64,000 bases of DNA from NCBI GenBank assembly GCA_032622095.1, contig CP136062.1, positions 129,907,282 through 129,971,281 on the forward strand, written 5' to 3'. A program made the position numbers and the translations under genes. Positions 34,761 through 46,795 of the stretch are shown here, in pieces. The DNA comes from Siphonodentalium dalli. Taxonomy: Eukaryota > Mollusca > Scaphopoda > Gadilida > Siphonodentaliidae. Under the pieces are notes generated by a model that searched no databases, was not told the origin of the DNA, and was given only the letters and a program-made list of their open reading frames with translations. The first letter of the stretch is position 1. Every line of letters starts with the position of its first letter.

Positions 34761-35263
34761 TAGATAGGGAGGGGTATGATGTGTTTGATTTCGCCCCACC
34801 ACACCCTTCCCATATACCGTCCCGGTTGTCGTGGCAAGAGTTAGGTTTAGTGCCAGCTAGCACTTAGGATTAGAGAGTCCAGATCCGTCCCCTCTATAGG
34901 TTAATTAGGATCATGTATATATATCGTTCAGAACTGAGCAGTAGAAATCCCGGTAGTATAGGCACGATGACGCAGGTACGTGTATAGCTGTTTTATCTCG
35001 AATATTCTATTTTTATCTCGAAGTTTCGACTTATTATCTCGAATATTGGACATATTATCTCGAATTTTCCAGTTTTAGTTTAAATCTAACCGGCGAAGTG
35101 CAAAGTACTGGGATTCCGTGCCATTGTGTGAGTGGCCATTTAAGGTTGTTGTTCTTTTCGTCCATAATAACGAGTAATGAGGCCTTTAAATAATAATACA
35201 AATAATAATAAAACAAAATAATTTTTTAAATATTAAAATCGTAATATTTTTTTTATATATAGA

Positions 35264-35409
35264 GGATCTCACATGAGTTTCTATTTTATACGGAATTTAT
35301 CAACCGAGTTCACTAAATTCGATTTGAGCCGAGGTTTACCGAGGCTCAAATAGAATTTAGAGGACGAGGTTGATAAATTACGTATAAAATAGGACGAGTG
35401 TGAGATACC
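35264..35409. mobile_element. Foldback MITE, family 1 (copy 1)
   Basis: Imperfect hairpin: ggatctcac...tttatacggaatttatcaac pairs with gttgataaattacgtataaa...gtgagatacc. The loop is close to gaggtttaccgag. It is followed by a ttatcacatgatca phrase. The same build, loop type and following phrase occur at 57741-57888. Confidence 0.72.
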
Positions 35410-36311
35410 TTTTATCACATGATCAAATAAAACCGAAGCAACGCGAAATATTCATCGAAAACAACAATTATAAACTACAGCGATCGCAAGTTATTTGAAG
35501 AACGCCGTGACGTCATCGCACGCGCTGATATTAAACGTGTCTATTACCGATAATTATGAAACTGCTTTTATGGCCAAATTATTTGATAAATATAAATTAC
35601 ACACAGTCTGCGAAATTTAATATGATTAATGAATGTGATCAAGTTTTTGTGAAAAGTACAAAATTCGAGATAAAAGTTACAATGTAATTCGAGATTAAGT
35701 TAAAATTTCGAGATTAAACTTTGTATTCTGGATTTTGTTTACTACAGTGTGTCCCAAATACGCTTCTGTACATCACTCAAATTCTATGGCGTATCCAACA
35801 AATTTTAAAAAGCTTTATATCAGAATGTAAATTTCCCCTCGTTAAATCCTGAACGAAATCTTTAAAGACATATTATGGACATGTTCGAGTGTGTGAAACT
35901 GATAAGTTAGTACTCAGGCGCTATGCCAACCTGGATAATGCAGCATTCTACTAACATCGCCGAAAATATCAAAGAAATCCAGTATGCAACTTCACAGAAT
36001 ACATCGTCTGAACTACGCTCAATTCGGGACGAAACTATCGGTGATAAACTAACACAAATTATTTCGCCACCAGGAGTCATTGCATCTAATTAATATATAA
36101 GAATGGCAGTGTGTTGTCAATTTGGATTAATATTCGTAAAAATAACAACTTTGAACAAGATTATTCTCCATTTGTATTTGATCACCCTACCGGAGTGTTT
36201 CACATCTCTTTAACATGCCAGTAACAACCCACATGGTTAGCATTATCAAGAATCAAAATATGGGTCGAGTGAATTAATTGGACAATGAGCGTATTTTTGA
36301 GACAGATTAGG
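35410..36311. other. Intergenic sequence without recognised gene
   Basis: Contains three further ttcgagat motifs near 35655-35725. Otherwise I see nothing definite. Confidence 0.4.
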
Positions 36312-38597
36312 TTTTTAGCTCACCTGAGACGAAGTCTCCGGTGGAGCTATAGTCATCACTCCTCGTCCGTCCGTCCGTCCGTCTGTCTGTTCGTCCGTCT
36401 GCCAAGAATCATCTTCTCCGCCAAAACTGTAAGACGGAACAGGTTCATATTTGGTGTGGATGTTCCCCAGGTGAATCACATTCAGATTTGTTCAAATGAG
36501 TTCATCAGGTCAATTAGTTGAGAAAGCAGGGCCACAACTCTATTCCTTCATAGTAATTCTTAGAACGACTTTTTTCCCAGAACTATAAGGCCGAATGGGT
36601 TCATAATTGGTGTGGACGTTCCCTATGTGACTCACATTCAGATTTGAAAATTTGAAAATTGAAAAACTAATGCCATTACATTTCTGAAGGTTGTGCCCCC
36701 TGGCCCTTCACTCAAGTGCACTGCTTCTGCCACCCTGGCCTTGTCCCAAAAATTAAATTTACTCAAATTTTTGACAGAATCATTAATAAGAAGCATTTAC
36801 TTTGGCTGTAACTGTAACTGTATGCTGGGTATGCCTACACAATCAAATGAAATCTTGAAATTTTTATAAACAATCCTCGGAGATCTGCTAGAAGTCATTA
36901 ATTCCCAATCTATCATGTATTGTTCAAATCAGGACAAATAGCATGCCTGTCATTTGCAGAATGAGGTCCCCAGAGGTGAATTTAGTGATGCTATACCGCA
37001 CATCGGCTTAGCATCACCAAATTCACCATCTGGAGACCTCATTCTGCTTAGGCCTCATCTTCTGGGAAGTATCTATAGTATCAAATTTACATTGTTGTTA
37101 GTTATATTTCCCTTCTAGGAAGTTTCTATATGCCATAATTTGTAGAAGATAAAATTCATAATTGAGGTGCCCAATGGGTGAACATCACCAACTTCGACTG
37201 GGGAACTTCAATCTTATTCTAGGTCTTCCATAGCAGTTGAGGGCCTTATCAGAATGAGGTCCACAGAGGGTGAATTTAGTGATGCTAGTGATAGTGTCAC
37301 TAAATTCACCCTCTGGGGACCTCATTCTGCAAATGACAGACACACTATCACACTATTTCAAGGCTTGATTGTATAATACATTGTGTTACTTAAGGCCAGG
37401 CATGCACAATGTAGGAACAGACACGCTATTTGCAGGCTTACTCCTTTGGTGATTGTGATTCAGATTTGTTCAATCAGGGTCACCAGGTCAAGTAGTTGCA
37501 AGCCCAGCTACATTACTCTTTCTCTCCATAGTAAATCATGATATGTCTTCCATGCAAGAATCAAATGGCCTATTTTGCTTATATTTGGTATGAAATTACC
37601 TTGGGTGACAGATTTTATAAAAATGGGACCACAAAGTCAAATAAGGGCAGAGACAGAGACCTAACTATTTCACTACATAGTAATTCTTAAAATATGTTTG
37701 CAAGAACTAGTCGGCTTATATAGCATGGAATGTTCTTCCTTGTCTGCAATTCAGAATTTTTTAAATGGGGACACCTGGTCAAATAGGGGCCAAGCGAAGG
37801 ACAGTTTCCATCTTAAAATGCTTCCTTCACAAGGACCATCAGGTCTATTTTACTGATATTTATGATATGTATGAAGGGTTCTTTGGTGTCTGGGATTCAA
37901 ATATATTCAGATGGGGTCACCAGGTTAAATAGGGTGGGACCAGGGACCCATTTAATTGTCTCTATAGTAATTCTTAAAATGTCTTCTCAAGAGAGGTTGG
38001 ACTATTTAGCTTACATATTGTATGGAGGAATCAGGCGGATCCTTCAGTGACTGAGATTCAGATTTGTTAAAATGAGGTCAACCTGTCAAGAAATGGCGGG
38101 CTATGGGGAGTTAACACTTTTGTGTCTAATAAAATCATTGAAATACCAAATTCATTAAAACATCTACCTTGGAACCACCTGACTGATTAGTCTGACATAC
38201 ATGTATTGTGTTTTGGGTCCATGGATAATTGGGCTTCAAACATGTCTAAATGGTTTTAGAAAAAGGCTCTTGTGAGATTGGAAATTTCCAACAATTGAGA
38301 AAGTTTGAGGTGTCGGTTGTGAAATTCCATCCTAAGATTTGGGAGTCTGGATCCCGCGGCGGTCGGGAGGGGACTCGTTGAGCTGGAGTAGGGGGCGATC
38401 AGTAGTGTACAGTTGGTAATGTCAAGGTGGATTTTCACCAATCTACATACTTGAAGTCTCTCTAGCCACATATCCTGTTTAAATCTACTTCTTTTAAAAT
38501 GATTATGAAAAGTGCTGACTGTTGTGGTCTCCAGAGTCCCAGTCTGATCAGTCTTTGCAGTCTGGTGAGCGACCCCACAGTCATTGACTGTCTTGTT
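36312..38597 (-). mobile_element. 2.4 kb dispersed repeat, copy B (inverted relative to A)
   Basis: Reverse-complement match to 13961-16325 along its length, including the tagctcacctgagacgaag terminus, the GTCC-rich run, the embedded foldback MITE and the conserved caagacagtcaatgactg end at 38597. A 116-codon minus frame at 38256-38606 corresponds to the 85-codon frame of copy A; it may be coincidental conservation within a repeat. The copies are 22 kb apart. Confidence 0.75.
36945..37370. mobile_element. Foldback MITE embedded in dispersed repeat B
   Basis: Several inverted copies of tgcagaatgaggtccccaga and agtgatgcta, closing with cacactatttcaaggcttg at the right. Same family as 15170-15510 and 40119-40371. 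Confidence 0.7.
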
Positions 38598-38663
38598 ATT
38601 AGTCAAAATCCTCTTCGGACTTTTGGTCCGAAATTACGTCACCTCATGTAGGTGTTCCATTCC

Positions 38664-38766
38664 GGAGATAAATGAACTCTTTTGAGTTAGATATTCGGGG
38701 ATTCGAGCTTGATAACCGTTTTTCATACTCGAACCCCAGAATATCCGATAAAAAGGGTGTATCTCC
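38664..38766. repeat. Imperfect foldback hairpin
   Basis: ggagata...gatattcggggattcgag pairs with ctcgaaccccagaatatc...tatctcc around a short loop. Arms are about 45 bp. No duplication was seen. Confidence 0.6.
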
Positions 38767-40110
38767 ATTGTAATTCAATCCATCAACAAATTTAAAAGAA
38801 ACATTTTATCCGCGTAGTCAATGACACCGTGCTATTTTGAAAATTTGTGACGCTTTGAAAAACAGCGACCGACGTTGGTGAATCGAAAACTAAAGTTAGC
38901 AGCTCTCGGTCAATCAAAATGTTTTAGCGACAAATTCATTTGATATTTTGTTAGTTTCATGTTCGATATTCGACAAAGAACATTTCGGCAAAAATCTAAT
39001 TTTATTTTGTGCGAGAGGCGTGTGTCATAATTCCAATTCGTGATCTCCCACTGAAATATGATCCGATATTTCGCGGTTTTTTCTGTTTACCGGACCATAG
39101 CTGTCGATTAATGTCGAACAACGAACGTGAAGGTAACTTAGTAACTTCACGCGAATATCAAATGTATGTCGAATGGTCTCGAATGTCGAGCTATCTTCAC
39201 GCACCTGCGTCATTGGACATTTACAAAATTTGTTTGCTTGCTTTATTTATCTACACGACATGAATTCACATGTTACGAAGAGATGTGTGAGGTATATATA
39301 CAAGGTGCATGTTAATTAAGTGCAATATTATACCTATATACATGCAGTGGCGATATGAATGCATTTAATTTTTCTCATCTGTCATCATCAACGCCACAAT
39401 TCGCATAATCATCATTATATCTATCATTATCACGTCGTCCGCGGTAATGTTTACATATATGAGTTTAGTCAATCAAACACTGTTTAGTAAATTATTCATC
39501 TTGTTCATATATGTCATATGGATAATTCATTCGAAAATAACAACAGCAACAATAACAACAGCAACAACAACCACACCAACAACAACAACAACAACAACAA
39601 CATCTTATACCCTATAGTCCCGAAGGTTGCAACGTCAGTATAGAAAATGATCTCTATTCGTTTATCTGTCTTTTGTGATCCATGTATACCGGACATATAT
39701 AACAAACAATGAGCGTCGAAATTTAACAAAGGCATACATGTGCAATAGTTTCTGGCAATGTTGAAATAATGGTAACATAAACTATATTGCGGCCAGTGAG
39801 ATGAACTTTCCGCGATTTTATGTGAAATCTGCTAAATCTATATAGGATACTCCATCTTTGATGACATGTGTCCTGTCGATTAGTAACAGAGAAAGCAATA
39901 ACAATTAGCTTATCAAAATATCCGAATCACCCTAAGAATGTTTTGGCGTCAAATTGGAAGTGGTGGATAGACCTAAGCCACAATTAGTCGGGGTTGGGTA
40001 GCCGGCGACTCGCGCTGGTGGGGCCCGCACGTGTCCCCCATTTGGTGGGTTATTCTTGCGGAATGGACTGAAGTGACCTGTTTTGTGAAGTTAGAATACA
40101 GGCAAATTGC
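38767..40110. other. Intergenic sequence; CAA microsatellite
   Basis: The only distinct feature is an AAC/CAG-rich triplet run at 39535-39603. No gene recognised. Confidence 0.5.
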
Positions 40111-40118
40111 CTCAGCAA

Positions 40119-40371
40119 CAAGCCTTGAAATAGTGTGCCTGTCATTTGCAGAATGAGGTCCCCAGAGGGTGAATTTAGTGATGCTACCCGCTTAGCGGGC
40201 TAGCATCACCAAATTCACCCTCTGGGGACCTCATTCTGCTTACACCTCAGCAGAATGAGGTTCCCAGAGGGTGAATTTGGTGATGCTAGCCCGCTATGCG
40301 GGGTAGCATCACTAAATTCACACTCAGGGAACCTCATTCTGCAAATGACAGACACACTATTTCAAGGCTTG
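40119..40371. mobile_element. Double-hairpin MITE with 8-bp target duplication
   Basis: 253 bp with inverted ends CAAGCCTTGAAATAGTGTG. Perfect 8-bp flank CTCAGCAA (40111-40118, 40372-40379), as for hAT elements. Inside are two hairpins in series, each built from gaatgaggtccccagag and gaatttagtgatgct and their inverted forms, with agcgggc-type loops. It is the cleanest copy of a family also found inside repeats A and B. Confidence 0.9.
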
Positions 40372-40379
40372 CTCAGCAA

Positions 40380-41930
40380 CATCTCAAAGAGATCTCGATC
40401 ATCACCAGTGCACTGTGAACTTATAATGAGCGTTATTCTGCAGTATCTCCATAATGAGTTTTCTGGCCTGGGCATAGTCTTGTATTTATCCTGTATTAAT
40501 GTTATGGGTCCTGTCAATTTTAAATTTAGTTCTAATTTTGGTATAAAACATCAATATTTTCTATTATATATATGGACACAACTAGGAATAGCGGTTATAC
40601 GATAAGATAGTTTTATTGGTAATCAAGTCACCTTCACAGGTAGAATTATTTGAAGAACTACAACAGAAAACAGTATCATAATAATTAGTATGATTCGTGA
40701 AATGATAATAAAAAGTGAAAGCCTTATCTTATTACCGAATGATAGCCATTTGTTTTTGTTAGTATACCGGTAAATATAATATGAGAATATTTATAATATA
40801 AGCCATTACTGAGGCCGAGATAAAAGTTATACACGAAACAGTTGCTTTACTTTTGATACGATATAAAAGGTTACTATATATATACAATGAATGGTCATAC
40901 AATTCATAATTAGCAATATTACCTTATTTTGGCCTGCGATATTAGTAAAGTTTATGAATGTTGAACATATAGCATGCAGTCAAAACTGGTTCTCTGACAA
41001 CCTGAAGAATTGGACATTTAAGCATGAAGAGTTCTTCATCAGCTACCTTACATGCATTTAAATTCACGCTGTACTATTTTTCGCGCACGAAAGCTGAGCG
41101 AAAAATAGAACGACTCTGAATATAAAATATGCCACTGGGAAAACAAGAGGGTCATGTAGATGAGTTACATACATTACGAAACGTTCGACACTGAGTAGGT
41201 ATTTGCGCTTATATACATGTATTGGCCTATATTTACATTAGATTAACCAATATAAAGAATTCAAAACTTTTACTCAACGCCAAGTGACAAATCACGGTAA
41301 CGTCGACGACGTTGAAAAGCTTGTGAGAAATATATACACATGCAGGTTCTAGATTACATGCATGTGCATGAATGCACCTCTCCTAGTCACCACCCGTGAT
41401 TGACACCGTGACCATTCAGACAGCGTTAGTTGTGTCATCACAACCCACAACCAAGTGTTGCCTCCGTCGTTGTAGTTTTGTGTTTTCGAGTTAATTTCAT
41501 TTCATTGATGTCCATGCAGTCCATTATTATTTCAATATCAGAATAATTACTGGGAGCATATAAAAATCCATGCATCACCGCAAACAAAAATGATGATGCA
41601 GTTATGGCCTACACGTGTTTAATGTGCACGAGTGTCTTCCGAAACGACTAAGATATTAAACTGTCTTCAGATGCAATACTTTTACGAAAATATTTTGTCA
41701 GGTTTGAATTCGCGCATATAGGTGCGCAACTTTAAATTGCGCGAATTCAAAACTGAGCTAAAGATAGTACTGCACGAATTTAAATAAGAGTAAGCCTTAA
41801 ATTCATTCAGTACTATTTATCGCCCACCCATCGATGCGCGAATTTAAAACTGAGCGAAAAATAGTACGATGCTAAGTATATTCTAAACCACAGTCCATAG
41901 GAAATACAAGAGTGTTGTTGCTTATATATA
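40380..41930. other. Intergenic sequence with GCGCGAATTTAAA-type motifs
   Basis: Hairpin-like segments at 41055-41110 and 41705-41870 combine ctatttttcgc / gcgaaaaatag with gcgcgaatttaaa phrases. A similar segment lies beyond the tandem array at 44957-45050. No gene recognised. Confidence 0.5.
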
Positions 41931-41932
41931 TT

Positions 41933-44624
41933 ACTAGAAGGTGACCCGACTTCGTCCGGGCTTTGACCTTGAATTATCTATTTTGAAGGCCAAGGTCAAG
42001 TGGGGTCACGATTTGACCCGTCCAAAACACAGTGCCCGAACAAAAGTACCCGACAAAAGTACCCGTCGAAATCCATCCGGTTTTACCCGATTTGACCTTG
42101 AATTGACCATTTTGAAGGTCAAGGTCAGGTGGGGTCAAACACCAACACCCCAAATATGGTGGAAATCGGCCCAGCGGATACCGGGAAATCGGCCCAGCGG
42201 ATACCGAGATACCCTATGCATCAAATTTCCGTAAAAATCCGCCAGTTTAACCCGATTTGATTTCCACTGAAGTATATAAACGCGCCTCAAGTTTCAACGT
42301 AAAGATAAATTACCATCGGTGCCCGAGATATCGCCAAGACGTCTGAAACCGTCAAATGCATCGGCCGGGTAAGAGTTAACGTGATCTAACTTTATGACCT
42401 CTAACGACGTCATAGAAGTTACGCATTGTTTTTACCCTGATAGAAGATCGTACCACTTCTTCTTAATAATTGAGGCAGATAACTAAAACGGATACATACA
42501 TATTATATGTCGTTGGAAAGAGGAAACACGAAAGATTCTCATAGTGTCATTATTATGACTGGCATGTTATTATTCGCGCTGTTTCGAATCGATTTGTAAG
42601 CACCGAACTGAAATATATTAGCGCAAAACGGCGTAAAAACAGATTTGACCTCGGCACGTGAAAAGTTGACCTCGCACGGACAAATTAATAGGCCTATGTT
42701 GATCCTGGCCCGAAAATACCCCCACATACCAAGTTTCATCGAAATCGGCTGGGCCATTTTCGAGTCCATCGATTACACACAAACACACAAACACACAAAC
42801 AAACAAACAGATCTTCCAAAATATATAATAGACTAGAAGGTGACCCGACTTCGTCCGGGCTTTGACCTTGAATTATCTATTTTGAAGGCCAAGGTCAAGT
42901 GGGGTCACGATTTGACCCGTCCAAAACACAGTGCCCGAACAAAAGTACCCGACAAAAGTACCCGTCGAAATCCATCCGGTTTTACCCGATTTGACCTTGA
43001 ATTGACCATTTTGAAGGTCAAGGTCAGGTGGGGTCAAACACCAACACCCCAAATATGGTGGAAATCGGCCCAGCGGATACCGGGAAATCGGCCCAGCGGA
43101 TACCGAGATACCCTATGCATCAAATTTCGTCCGTAAAAATCCGCCAGTTTAACCCGATTTGATTTCCACTGAAGTATATAAACGCGCCTCAAGTTTCAAC
43201 GTAAAGATAAATTACCATCGGTGCCCGAGATATCGCCAAGACGTCTGAAACCGTCAAATGCATCGGCCGGGTAAGAGTTAACGTGATCTAACTTTATGAC
43301 CTCTAACGACGTCATAGAAGTTACGCATTGTTTTTACCCTGATAGAAGATCGTACCACTTCTTCTTAATAATTGAGGCAGATAACTAAAACGGATACATA
43401 CATATTATATATCGTTGGAAAGAGGAAACACGAAAGATTCTCATAGTGTCATTATTATGACTGGCATGTTATTATTCGCGCTGTTTCGAATCGATTTGTA
43501 AGCACCGAACTGAAATATATTAGCGCAAAACGGCGTAAAAACAGATTTGACCTCGGCACGTGAAAAGTTGACCTCGCACGGACAAATTAATAGGCCTATG
43601 TTGATCCTGGCCCGAAAATACCCCCACATACCAAGTTTCATCGAAATCGGCTGGGCCATTTTCGAGTCCATCGATTACACACAAACACACAAACAAACAA
43701 ACAGATCTTCCAAAATATATAATAGACTAGAAGGTGACCCGACTTCGTCCGGGCTTTGACCTTGAATTATCTATTTTGAAGGCCAAGGTCAAGTGGGGTC
43801 ACGATTTGACCCGTCCAAAACACAGTGCCCGAACAAAAGTACCCGACAAAAGTACCCGTCGAAATCCATCCGGTTTTACCCGATTTGACCTTGAATTGAC
43901 CATTTTGAAGGTCAAGGTCAGGTGGGGTCAAACACCAACACCCCAAATATGGTGGAAATCGGCCCAGCGGATACCGGGAAATCGGCCCAGCGGATACCGA
44001 GATACCCTATGCATCAAATTTCCGTAAAAATCCGCCAGTTTAACCCGATTTGATTTCCACTGAAGTATATAAACGCGCCTCAAGTTTCAACGTAAAGATA
44101 AATTACCATCGGTGCCCGAGATATCGCCAAGACGTCTGAAACCGTCAAATGCATCGGCCGGGTAAGAGTTAACGTGATCTAACTTTATGACCTCTAACGA
44201 CGTCATAGAAGTTACGCATTGTTTTTACCCTGATAGAAGATCGTACCACTTCTTCTTAATAATTGAGGCAGATAACTAAAACGGATACATACATATTATA
44301 TGTCGTTGGAAAGAGGAAACACGAAAGATTCTCATAGTGTCATTATTATGACTGGCATGTTATTATTCGCGCTGTTTCGAATCGATTTGTAAGCACCGAA
44401 CTGAAATATATTAGCGCAAAACGGCGTAAAAACAGATTTGACCTCGGCACGTGAAAAGTTGACCTCGCACGGACAAATTAATAGGCCTATGTTGATCCTG
44501 GCCCGAAAATACCCCCACATACCAAGTTTCATCGAAATCGGCTGGGCCATTTTCGAGTCCATCGATTACACACAAACACACAAACACACAAACAAACAAA
44601 CAGATCTTCCAAAATATATAATAG
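41933..44624 (+). repeat. Three tandem ~0.9 kb units
   Basis: Units at 41933-42831, 42832-43725 and 43726-44624 (899, 894 and 899 bp). Each begins actagaaggtgacccgac and ends with an acacaaacaaacag run and aaaatatataatag. Differences seen are very few: a 3-bp insertion, loss of 8 bp in the AC-rich run and one base change in the middle unit. Within each unit a 24-bp phrase starting aaatcggcccagcggata is doubled. The same 97-codon plus and 76-codon minus frames recur but show no known domain. The ends look like those of a retroposed or rolling-circle repeat; the class is not decided. Confidence 0.92.
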
Positions 44625-45719
44625 ATGGAAGATGGACGATTGAATAGACAATTACGCCTATACATGTGTGCAGATTCTTACATTCGGCTAACCGCTATCA
44701 AGACCATTGCTCGCAATTCAAGCAACAAATAATGGTAACATAGACATTATTGAAATGCTTGTATAAGAAATACTAATAGTTCAGGTTGCAACAAAATTAT
44801 GATGTATGTAGTTACTAGTTTATTGTCTGCACGATGTAAATCCGCCGCGATGGTGTTTAATATAAACATATACTATCTCCGGCAATGACTGAGAACCGAA
44901 ACATCAGCTCCAGGATATACGATAATATCACAGAAATATTAAGAAAATATTATTTTTTCAGTTTTGAATTCGCGCACCTATAGGTGCGCGAATTTAAAAT
45001 GCACGAATTCAAAACTGAGCGAAAAATAGTACTGCGCGAATTTAAATACGAGTAATCATTATTTCCAATTTCAGGTATGGCTTTTCCCACATTGCATGAT
45101 GCAGAATCGTGGATGTTTCAAGTTACTTTCAGCTCAAACGAGTGAAAATGTAATTCCCTCAAAGTTGCAAATATAGCAGACACCCAAAGAAAGACGGGTG
45201 AAGTTGGAACTTTGGAGGTCGGCATATATATTCCTCCCCGCCATTTGTGCACCTGATGAATTGCCAGTACAAAGAAGAAATAAAATGGACGATTTAATAC
45301 AATTATATTTACTAAGACTTAATTATCAATCAAAATAACAAACGAATTCGGTGCTAAGGCATGAAAATAAACTGACAGAAACGTTTCTCTAGTGCGTAAA
45401 TAGATCGGCTTTCATCTAGCGGTGTTCCTGTTAATATTCTAGGGTATTTATGTTCCGATGAAACAGATGGACCATAGCAGCATGTGATGTTCCGCCGGAG
45501 GTTGAAAGACCGAGCCGTTTGGGTGCAAATCTGATGATAGCATGAGTAATTTATACTTAGTATTAAATTGATGGTAATTTAGATCACAATAGCTCAGGGC
45601 AATATACAAAGCTGAAATTAGCGAAGTAGTTAACTTACATCAGCGATTTTTTTTACAGGGAAGATGAATTCCGCCTACACGTTTATATCTTGGCTCCAGG
45701 GAAGAATAACCAGTACACG
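44625..45719. other. Intergenic sequence
   Basis: Contains the 44957-45050 motif segment related to 41705-41790 in direct orientation, with similar upstream sequence. No gene recognised. Confidence 0.45.
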
Positions 45720-45722
45720 TAA

Positions 45723-46792
45723 AGCTGTTTTCACATACGTCCGCTTAACGCATGCGTTTTACGGATGCGTTAGGCAGACGTCCGCGTTATGCTTTCACAT
45801 AGGTCCGTTTACCTCTGCGCGTTCGCGTCCGTTAGTGGATGCGGGAAGAATTATTTGTGTTTACATATTGTCCTTTCGCCATGGATTCCCCCGACGACGA
45901 GGACGTTTAGCAATATAATTTGGTATATATATCCCAGGATATTGATATATTTAATAGAAATACCGACATACCAAATGCTGAATTATGGTATAGTGAATAT
46001 TGAATCTATATTGATGTTGACTTGAATTTAGCGTCAGTTAAAACAACTGATGAACCACCCTCCCCAAAATAAACAACAAATACCATACACACTGTGTCAC
46101 CCTGCCATCATGCACGAACTGAGAGCTTAATTGCCTTCATATTCTCCATGTCCGGAGTTCTTCATGTCGTTTATATAAATAATTGTTTAATTCCCATGAA
46201 TTTTGGGACCTCTGTGCATCGTGGTATCCAATATTTTTTAGGATTGAAGAGGTGTTCATATTTCCGTACTGAATCTATAAGTTCCTCGTCAAAACAAGCG
46301 TCGTACCTATTCTTTTTAGTCATGGTATACCTGGTATACCTATGATTATATATGAGAGACTGCCAGCAAAAATGCTAACTTCCCACAAAACCATGGCATT
46401 ATATGTCATTTAATGTATATTTTGACCTATAACTGCCATCACAATTATTTAATTCTTGTTTAATTTGACCCAAGATTAGATAACATGGTGCCAGCTGTCA
46501 TACGCCCCCACATAATAGCATTCTCATTCGTAAACACCACACAAAATATCTGCGGTATATCCCATAATTATGACATCGCAACGAATGACCCTGTCCAGTT
46601 AGTCCGCTAAGCGGACAAGTTTTCGGTCCGGGAGCGTAAAGTTGTGCGCGCGCGCAGCTGCGCGAGTTTTGCGTACGCCGTACGGTAAGTGAAAGCTCCA
46701 GTGATAACATAGGAGACCGAAACCATCCGCTTAACGATGCGCACACGGATGCGTTAAACGGTTGCGTGAAGCGGACGTATGTGAAAGCAGCT
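45723..46792. mobile_element. PIF/Harbinger-type element 1
   Basis: Ends AGCTGTTTTCACATACGTCC and, from the right, AGCTGCTTTCACATACGTCC. The 3-bp flank is TAA (45720-45722, 46793-46795), the usual TWA duplication of the group. Subterminal gcggac and ctttcacata motifs repeat. It holds a short minus-strand MADF-like fragment (46171-46323), fitting the DNA-binding second protein of Harbinger elements. Confidence 0.82.
46171..46323 (-). pseudogene. MADF-type DNA-binding domain start, Harbinger-derived
   Basis: A 50-codon minus ORF from the ATG at 46323. Residues 11-29 read FDEELIDSVRKYEHLFNPK, the pattern that opens MADF domains (LI..V..Y..L(Y/F)). The rest of the domain is not recognisable and a stop follows. 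PIF/Harbinger transposons commonly encode a MADF/Myb-like partner of the transposase, so its location inside element 45723-46792 makes sense. It is a fragment. Confidence 0.6.
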
Positions 46793-46795
46793 TAA

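Larger units (their letters stand above)
29665..35145. mobile_element. Composite element with diverged inverted ends (5.5 kb)
   Basis: The left end (29665-29790) and the right end (about 34985-35145) are inverted relatives. Both carry an aatggyacggaa...ccagta phrase, then several tatctcgaa / ttcgagata motifs spaced by 15-25 bp in opposite orientation. Between them lie two direct copies of a block with internal short repeats (30840-32200, 33790-34760) and a 1 kb palindrome (32290-33300). The limits are approximate, and no duplication or transposase was found. Confidence 0.5.

Noticed and set aside
41941-44665. Identical 97- and 76-codon frames repeated three times
   Set aside because: They copy the tandem unit and have no domain; repetition alone does not make them genes.
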